A DNA stretch of 8,794 nucleotides from Nanobdellota archaeon (GTDB taxonomy: Archaea > Nanobdellota > Nanobdellia > Pacearchaeales > UBA12030). A program made the position numbers and the translations under genes. Under the pieces are notes generated by a model, which did no database searches, was not told the origin of the DNA, and worked only from the letters and a program-made list of their open reading frames with translations. Below are positions 5,317 through 8,794 of this stretch, piece by piece. Each line of letters begins with the position of its first letter. Position 1 is the stretch's first letter. Where the stretch lies: the NCBI GenBank assembly GCA_022572525.1, contig JACZVS010000014.1:1-8794 (forward strand). The letters run 5' to 3'.

Positions 5317-5396
5317 CATTTCTTCAACTTTCTTTTCTTTCTTCTTGATAAAATCCTTAATCTTTTATTGCTTCTTTTTTTTCTTGATATTGCCAT
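5316..5396 (-). CDS. 26-aa highly basic peptide, possible eL41-like ribosomal protein
   Basis: A 26-codon frame begins ATG-GCA-ATA-TCA and ends TGA. The peptide starts MAISRKKRSNKRL and ends KKRKLKK; 15 of 26 residues are Lys or Arg and none is acidic. A strong TATA box (TTTATAAA, 5434-5441) is centred 41.5 bp upstream and lies wholly in the gap after msrA, predicting a leader of about 16 nt. That a dedicated promoter sits here argues for a real gene. Ribosomal protein eL41 is about 25 aa and has the same RKKR core followed by basic residues, but the usual tryptophan near residue 5 is missing. The GTPase for ribosome assembly is two genes upstream. The frame remains open upstream into antisense-free msrA sequence, but that longer version has no supporting signal. 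An A8 run at 5375-5382 is a place where a sequencing error could alter the frame. A DNA- or RNA-binding peptide, or chance, are alternatives. Confidence 0.55.
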   Translation of the reverse strand: MAISRKKRSNKRLRILSRRKKRKLKK

Positions 5397-5433
5397 TTTA
5401 CTTTCTTTTCTAATAGAACTAAGAAAAAGGTGA

Positions 5434-5441
5434 TTTATAAA
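5434..5441 (-). promoter_or_regulatory. TATA box of the 26-aa peptide gene
   Basis: TTTATAAA, one of the two best TATA matches in the window (the other drives tRNA-Lys), lies just after the msrA stop (5452-5454). It predicts transcription from about 5412, ahead of ATG 5396 and well ahead of the zinc-protein gene. Confidence 0.7.
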
Positions 5442-5451
5442 AGTAATCATA

Positions 5452-5946
5452 TCAAACTCTACAGATAAATTTAGCGAATTTGTGTTTCTCAAAATAGCGC
5501 TGATGATATTCCTCTGCCTTGTAAAAAGTTTTGGTGGAAAGAATTCTTGTTGCAATCTTCCTGTACTTACCCGATTTTTCAAGTTTTGCCTTTGAATCAA
5601 GTGCTGCTTTCTTCTGCTGAGAATTGTGATAAAATATAGTAGCTCTGTACTGGCTCCCTATATCTGCACCCTGGCCATCATGTCTTTCAGGATTGTGTGA
5701 TTTCCAGAATAAATTAAGTAGAGTCCCATATTTTATTTTAGAAGGATTGTATTCAACAAGGATAGCTTCAACATGTCCAGTGTTACCAGAACAAACTTGT
5801 TGATAAGTTGGGTTCTTTGTCTTGCCTCCAGTATATCCCGATGTTACACTAACGACTCCTTTTAGTTTTCTAAAAGCATGTTCGACATGCCAGAAACAAC
5901 CGCCGGCAAATGTTGCTTTTTCCGTTTTGGGCTTTTGTTGTTTCAT
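5452..5946 (-). CDS. msrA: peptide-methionine (S)-S-oxide reductase MsrA
   Basis: MsrA reduces the S-form of methionine sulfoxide, complementing MsrB. The 164-aa protein carries the catalytic GGCFW motif at 15-19 (C17), VEHAFRKLKGVVSVTSGYTGG at 21-41, GHVEAILVEYNP near 57-68, then HNPERHDGQGADIGSQYRATIFYH (83-106) and the EEYHQRYF end motif. C162, three residues from the C-terminus, is placed where it could act as a resolving cysteine; C52 in QVCSGNTGH is the other. It is cytoplasmic, with no signal peptide. The start lies 3 bp after the GTPase stop, so the two are surely co-transcribed, and no separate TATA box is seen. Start choice is firm because the domain begins at residue 10. Confidence 0.95.
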   Translation of the reverse strand: MKQQKPKTEKATFAGGCFWHVEHAFRKLKGVVSVTSGYTGGKTKNPTYQQVCSGNTGHVEAILVEYNPSKIKYGTLLNLFWKSHNPERHDGQGADIGSQYRATIFYHNSQQKKAALDSKAKLEKSGKYRKIATRILSTKTFYKAEEYHQRYFEKHKFAKFICRV

Positions 5947-5949
5947 AAT

Positions 5950-6762
5950 CTAAATCCTAATCCTTCCTTTCTGCCAGTCCCTGATGATGAACTTTGCTGT
6001 CCTGTCTTCATCCACAAGCCCTCCTTTCTTGAGGAATCGTTTCTTCCTTCCTAGATTTTCTATCAGGACTTCTGCATCCCCTCCTGCATGAATTCCATAA
6101 TACTTTTCTATTTCCTTTGCATGAGACTGCATAAGTCCAGTAACAACCATCTCTGGATCTCTGATGGTGTTGATTGTCCTGCCACCGAGCTTTGATTGCT
6201 TCTTGATTGCCTCTGGATCTGAACTTGAGTATTCTGATTCTGGAAGTACTCCAGGAGTGTCAAGTATGCGGATTCCTGCCGTTAAACGGATGTACTGGAG
6301 GCCTTTAGTGAATCCGGCATCTGCACCTGTCTTTGCAGAGCTTTTTCCAGTAAGTATGTTTATGAGCGAAGACTTACCAGTGTTTGGATATCCAATTATT
6401 CCTATATTCACCCTCTTCCTTTCTGACTTCAGTCTTTTGGCTTCAATCTTTATCATTCTCCTTAGTTTTGCTATCCCAAGCCTTTTCCTTGCAGATATGA
6501 AGAAGTATGGCTTTAGATCCATTCCAATAATTTCCTGTGCCTTCTGCTTCATGTCAACAAGATCTTTCTTGTTTAGTACAAAGATTATCTTTTTCCCAAG
6601 ATTCCTGACGAACTCTTCAAGCTCCTTGTTTCTTGTCTCCTGGATGAATCTTGCATCAAGAACTTCGAGAACTATGTCCGATATCCTAATTATGTCTTTT
6701 ACAAGTTCAGGAATCTTGGGTTTTGGCTTTTCAGGAGCCAAAGCACTTCTTCTTATTGGCAT
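5950..6762 (-). CDS. circularly permuted YlqF/RbgA-family ribosome-assembly GTPase
   Basis: The GTPase motifs occur in permuted order, the mark of the YlqF/RbgA/YawG group: DAR at 36-38, G4 NKKD at 64-67, G5 SAR near 90-92, then G1 GYPNTGKSS at 124-132, a G2 threonine near 152 in GFTKG, and G3 DTPG at 168-171. The C-terminal domain (about 215-270) resembles the helical end of YlqF proteins. Family members act in maturation of the large ribosomal subunit and bind rRNA; the many lysines and arginines fit. Length (270 aa) is typical. I chose ATG 6762 because a TATA box is centred 24.5 bp upstream; a TTG at 6777 would add five residues and lie too close to it. msrA follows after 3 bp. Confidence 0.93.
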   Translation of the reverse strand: MPIRRSALAPEKPKPKIPELVKDIIRISDIVLEVLDARFIQETRNKELEEFVRNLGKKIIFVLNKKDLVDMKQKAQEIIGMDLKPYFFISARKRLGIAKLRRMIKIEAKRLKSERKRVNIGIIGYPNTGKSSLINILTGKSSAKTGADAGFTKGLQYIRLTAGIRILDTPGVLPESEYSSSDPEAIKKQSKLGGRTINTIRDPEMVVTGLMQSHAKEIEKYYGIHAGGDAEVLIENLGRKKRFLKKGGLVDEDRTAKFIIRDWQKGRIRI

Positions 6763-6782
6763 GCTCTTTAGAACCAATGTAG

Positions 6783-6790
6783 ATATTTAA
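6783..6790 (-). promoter_or_regulatory. TATA box of the GTPase-msrA unit
   Basis: TTAAATAT is centred 24.5 bp upstream of ATG 6762, predicting a leaderless message and deciding against the TTG at 6777. The remaining sequence between 6791 and 6864 holds nothing I can identify. Confidence 0.6.
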
Positions 6791-6864
6791 GGGTTGTTAA
6801 GAGTGGAAGAGAACTCCCCAGCCGAAAGAATTGGGCGTAGAACAATTAGGATTAGAAAAAAATA

Positions 6865-7227
6865 TCAACCAACACTATCAGCTTTTTGGTCTAATTTTTT
6901 CTGATATTCCGAAAAGGCAACTTGAACAATTCCAGATGCATGGGCAGGAGCCATATAACCCCCATCCTTTTCAGTTGCAATACTACGTAATATACTACTC
7001 TCTAAACTTGAAAGATCTCTTTTCGCTTCATCAACTCGTTCAGCATACCTCTCCTTCATTTCCTTATGGTATCGCAAAAGGTGTCCGCCAGGTATACTAC
7101 ATAAGGGGAGGGAGCAAAGCAACTTATCATGCCTTAGTAGATCAGGATGATCATCAGGTACATTTTCCATTTCAGAAAGTTTATCTTGAAGAATTCTAAT
7201 CTCTTCTAATATATCATAATATAACAT
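6865..7227 (-). CDS. small helical hypothetical protein
   Basis: I do not recognise this 120-aa protein. Residues 2-22 form an amphipathic helix (YDILEEIRILQDKLSEM), and about 50-85 are a second long charged helix (RYHKEMKERYAERVDEAKRD), so a helical hairpin or coiled coil is likely. Between them is a DDHPDLLRHDKLLCSLPLCSIPGG segment with C38 and C43. The end (93-120) is mildly hydrophobic then polar. There is no membrane segment. The start is supported by a Shine-Dalgarno AGGGGAG seven bases before ATG 7227. A plus-strand frame of 122 codons overlaps almost all of it, but is His/Gln/Tyr-rich with no ribosome-binding site, so I take it as a shadow. It follows the EEP gene by 75 bp on the same strand. 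Confidence 0.65.
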   Translation of the reverse strand: MLYYDILEEIRILQDKLSEMENVPDDHPDLLRHDKLLCSLPLCSIPGGHLLRYHKEMKERYAERVDEAKRDLSSLESSILRSIATEKDGGYMAPAHASGIVQVAFSEYQKKLDQKADSVG

Positions 7228-7233
7228 TTTATT

Positions 7234-7240
7234 CTCCCCT
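7234..7240 (-). promoter_or_regulatory. Shine-Dalgarno of the 120-aa helical protein gene
   Basis: AGGGGAG on the minus strand ends six to seven bases before ATG 7227. It is the main argument for the minus-strand reading of this region. Confidence 0.6.
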
Positions 7241-7257
7241 GTAACACACTAAAAACT

Positions 7258-7270
7258 CTTAAATCTTTCT
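7258..7270 (-). promoter_or_regulatory. BRE/TATA-like element of the 120-aa protein gene
   Basis: The minus strand reads AGAAAGATTTAAG. The same AGAAAGATTTAA string occurs upstream of the EEP gene (8092-8103), and a TTTTTAG follows in both. The TTTAAG core is centred about 34 bp from ATG 7227, giving a leader of about 8-10 nt. Confidence 0.4.
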
Positions 7271-7302
7271 TCGAGAGTTATGAGAAGTATTTTTGAGAGA
7301 GT

Positions 7303-8067
7303 TCAGGAATATTCTAAGACCATTGGAAGATGGTCAGAAACTTCAATCATTGGTACCTCAAAACTACTTACGTTAACATCTGAAGAAACAATAGTGTAAT
7401 CTGCAAATTTATCCGGATATTTATGTAATGGGCTCCTTGTTGTTGTAACCCCTCTAGTTTTTACTAGATTAACAAATCCTTCTTCTAGTATCTCCAAACT
7501 CTTAGTGGTGGGCAGCAGATTAAAGTCTCCACAAAGAATTCTCTTGCCAGTTATTTTATCTAAGAACTCCCTTACTTTTCTTGACTGTTCAATTCTATCT
7601 TCTGTGTCAGTTTTACTCACCCCATCCCAGATACCATGGAAATGAGCAATTGTGTATTGTTCTCCGTTAGCACTAACTTTTACATATTGTAGATTTCTTG
7701 GCATCGTTGTATTATCTTTTCCCCTTGAATTACGATGCCCAAAAATATAGGTGTCTCCAGCATCATTCACCTTTATCGACTTTTTGACAAACATTGCTAA
7801 ACCCCAAGATATAGGATAATCTACAGGTTTATCGAATCCACAACCATCTTGAACTGGAGCAAAATATCCGTCATGGTTAGGTAATCTCTCCTGTAATTCA
7901 GAAAAAATATTTGCCCTGTAGAATTCACTTACTAGCTTTACATCTGTAGGCGTATTAAAGACCTCCTGAAAACAAAAAATATCTGTATCTTTTTCGTTAT
8001 CTGAAATGTATCGCATAAGAGAATCAAACTCTTTTCCAGCCCAGATATTGAGTGATATCAATTTCAT
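7303..8067 (-). CDS. endonuclease/exonuclease/phosphatase (EEP) fold protein
   Basis: This 254-aa protein has the metal-dependent phosphoesterase motifs of the EEP superfamily (PF03372): LNIWAG with N7, DIFCFQEVF with E35, HFHG with H144, GDFNLLP with D181 and N183, and SDHLPMVLEY with D245 and H246. D223 in FADYTIVSS replaces the usual DYIF segment. These are the residues that bind the metal and the scissile phosphate in ExoIII, DNase I and sphingomyelinase-type enzymes. No signal peptide or nucleic-acid-binding extension is visible, so DNA, RNA, phosphoinositide or nucleotide substrates all remain possible. A near-perfect Shine-Dalgarno AGGAGG lies 10 bases before ATG 8067. The gene is 96 bp after the stop of the partial gene at the window edge. 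Confidence 0.9.
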   Translation of the reverse strand: MKLISLNIWAGKEFDSLMRYISDNEKDTDIFCFQEVFNTPTDVKLVSEFYRANIFSELQERLPNHDGYFAPVQDGCGFDKPVDYPISWGLAMFVKKSIKVNDAGDTYIFGHRNSRGKDNTTMPRNLQYVKVSANGEQYTIAHFHGIWDGVSKTDTEDRIEQSRKVREFLDKITGKRILCGDFNLLPTTKSLEILEEGFVNLVKTRGVTTTRSPLHKYPDKFADYTIVSSDVNVSSFEVPMIEVSDHLPMVLEYS

Positions 8068-8077
8068 AAAATGCTAA

Positions 8078-8083
8078 CCTCCT
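8078..8083 (-). promoter_or_regulatory. strong Shine-Dalgarno of the EEP gene
   Basis: AGGAGG is the best Shine-Dalgarno motif in the window, ten bases before ATG 8067. A TTTAAA box centred at 8093.5 would start transcription after this motif, so the working promoter for the SD-led form is probably farther upstream, for example TCTATAAC near 8129-8136. Confidence 0.65.
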
Positions 8084-8130
8084 AAAAAGCTTTAAATCTT
8101 TCTGAGAAGTGCCCCAACCGTGCTTTCAGT

Positions 8131-8162
8131 TATAGAACGGGGACTATAATAAGATATAGAAC
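8131..8162. repeat. direct repeat TATAGAAC, two copies 24 bp apart
   Basis: TATAGAAC occurs at 8131-8138 and 8155-8162 in the 96-bp gap between the edge gene and the EEP gene. The first copy also forms TATAG...CTATA with 8142-8146. Spacing of 24 bp start to start places both copies on one helical face after about two turns, as for paired regulator sites, but they are AT-rich and short. Confidence 0.3.
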
Positions 8163-8163
8163 A

Positions 8164-8794
8164 TTAATCTCCAACGAATCTCACAAAATTCACCCGACCA
8201 TCCACATACGAGTTAGGCAGACTGCCGTCGCCAGCGCCGAGGTCGATCTCCCTTTCACAGGCAAGCCTCCACAAACCATTACCTTTTGTGTGTAAGAATC
8301 TACTGCCTTCTCCTAATTTGCTTGGGAGTCCTATCTTTACAAGCTCTGGATCATCTACATCAAAAGGGTATGATTCTTTCTTCATCTTCAATACAGGAGC
8401 ATGATAAATTTCTCCGAAGTCACCCAAATCAAGTCTTACTCCATACTCAAAGCTATCATCTGGCACGGTTGTTAAGCTCGTTGCTATTGCAGGCAACTTT
8501 ACTTCTAAGCCTTTTTCTTTTGCTTCTCTAATTAAATGCTGCCTTAATTCTTCATTAGGACCTTTTTTAGCACATAAAACGACTCCTAAATCCTCATAGA
8601 AAGTTGTTGGATCTTGTTGGAAACCCCTTTTTCCTCTTTTTCTATATGCATTAAGAGCACGTTGATATTCTACAGGAGTTATAGGTCTTATATTCCAGCC
8701 AGTAATATCTCTCATAGCATCTCCCCAAGCATATCTTCTGAAGAGGTTTGAGTAGCCTATTGGTTGATTATGCCTTAGCAAAGAAGTGTCTAAT
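8164..8794 (-). CDS. hypothetical protein, 5' end cut by the window edge
   Basis: The frame is open to the last base of the window, giving at least 209 residues; the true start is outside. A TTG at 8781 is in frame but codons for Leu-Asp-Thr-Ser precede it without a stop. I do not recognise the family. Visible features: SNLFRRYAWGDAMRDITGWN near the start, a basic stretch AYRKRGKRGFQQD, a strand-like LGVVLCAKKGPNEELRQHLIREAKEKGLEVKLP segment, and a C-terminal half with repeated LGDFGEIY/LGEGSRFLHTKGNGLW strands ending in VNFVRFVGD. It looks soluble and mixed alpha/beta. The EEP gene follows 96 bp later. Confidence 0.75.
   Translation of the reverse strand, partial: LDTSLLRHNQPIGYSNLFRRYAWGDAMRDITGWNIRPITPVEYQRALNAYRKRGKRGFQQDPTTFYEDLGVVLCAKKGPNEELRQHLIREAKEKGLEVKLPAIATSLTTVPDDSFEYGVRLDLGDFGEIYHAPVLKMKKESYPFDVDDPELVKIGLPSKLGEGSRFLHTKGNGLWRLACEREIDLGAGDGSLPNSYVDGRVNFVRFVGD

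Noticed and set aside
5397..5600. N-terminal extension of the 26-aa peptide frame up to 5600
   Set aside because: The extension overlaps the msrA coding region in another frame and has no start signal, while a TATA box after the msrA stop points to ATG 5396.
6164..6790. 208-codon plus-strand frame opposite the GTPase gene
   Set aside because: It is long and hydrophobic but lies entirely antisense to a GTPase with all G motifs in place; Ser/Phe/Leu richness is expected from the reverse of a Lys/Glu-rich gene.
6778..6864. Possible small RNA in the gap upstream of the GTPase gene
   Set aside because: Apart from the TATA box I found no C/D box pair (RTGATGA, CTGA), H/ACA motif, tRNA-like fold or strong hairpin.
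6831..7199. 122-codon plus-strand frame opposite the 120-aa helical protein
   Set aside because: It lacks a ribosome-binding site and has His/Gln/Tyr-rich composition typical of an antisense shadow, whereas the minus-strand frame has an AGGGGAG motif and coherent amphipathic helices.
8286..8531. 81-codon plus-strand Leu-rich frame
   Set aside because: It is antisense to the partial gene at 8164-8794, has repetitive Leu/Ser composition and no ribosome-binding site.
1..8794. CRISPR arrays, insertion sequences or att sites flanking the tRNA-Lys gene
   Set aside because: No repeated spacer-repeat pattern, transposase motif, terminal inverted repeat or second copy of the tRNA 3' end was seen in the window.

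Overview
The window looks archaeal, most likely from a small-genome DPANN-type lineage (Woesearchaeota/Pacearchaeota-like); the lineage is inference. Supporting signs are TATA boxes centred about 25 bp upstream of many start codons (leaderless mRNAs), oligo-T tracts as candidate terminators, a tRNA without encoded CCA, AT-rich lysine-heavy genes, an archaeal/eukaryotic AN1 zinc finger and very tight packing. No insertion sequence, CRISPR array or rRNA was seen, and no stretch over 300 bases lacks a gene.

Layout: (1) 1-914, minus strand: tRNA-Lys(UUU), a tail-anchored AN1 zinc-finger protein and a DUF192 protein. (2) 975-1829, plus: an unrecognised 284-aa soluble protein, divergent from DUF192. 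(3) 1826-2401, minus: a flavin reductase-like protein whose stop codon overlaps that of the previous gene. (4) 2483-4023, plus: MsrB, then PurC (SAICAR synthase), with MsrB divergent from the flavin reductase. (5) 4042-6762, minus, transcribed right to left: a circularly permuted YlqF/RbgA-type ribosome-assembly GTPase, MsrA, a tiny very basic 26-aa peptide, a four-cysteine zinc protein, a membrane-anchored cyclophilin and a four-helix membrane protein. (6) 6865-8794, minus: a protein of unknown family cut by the window edge, an endonuclease/exonuclease/phosphatase-fold protein and a small helical protein.

Two themes stand out. MsrA, MsrB and a flavin reductase suggest oxidative-damage repair, and the extracytoplasmic cyclophilin suggests protein folding outside the membrane. 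The GTPase points to large-subunit ribosome assembly, and the 26-aa peptide nearby resembles ribosomal protein eL41 in size, charge and an RKKR motif. PurC stands alone without other purine-pathway genes and has departures from the family signature. Regulation appears to be written into gene ends: several TATA boxes overlap the stop codon of the preceding gene. I did not find a defence system or other obvious new multi-gene system; the best leads are the 26-aa gene, the unusual PurC, the shared bidirectional promoter box and the unknown proteins at 975-1829 and 8164-8794.
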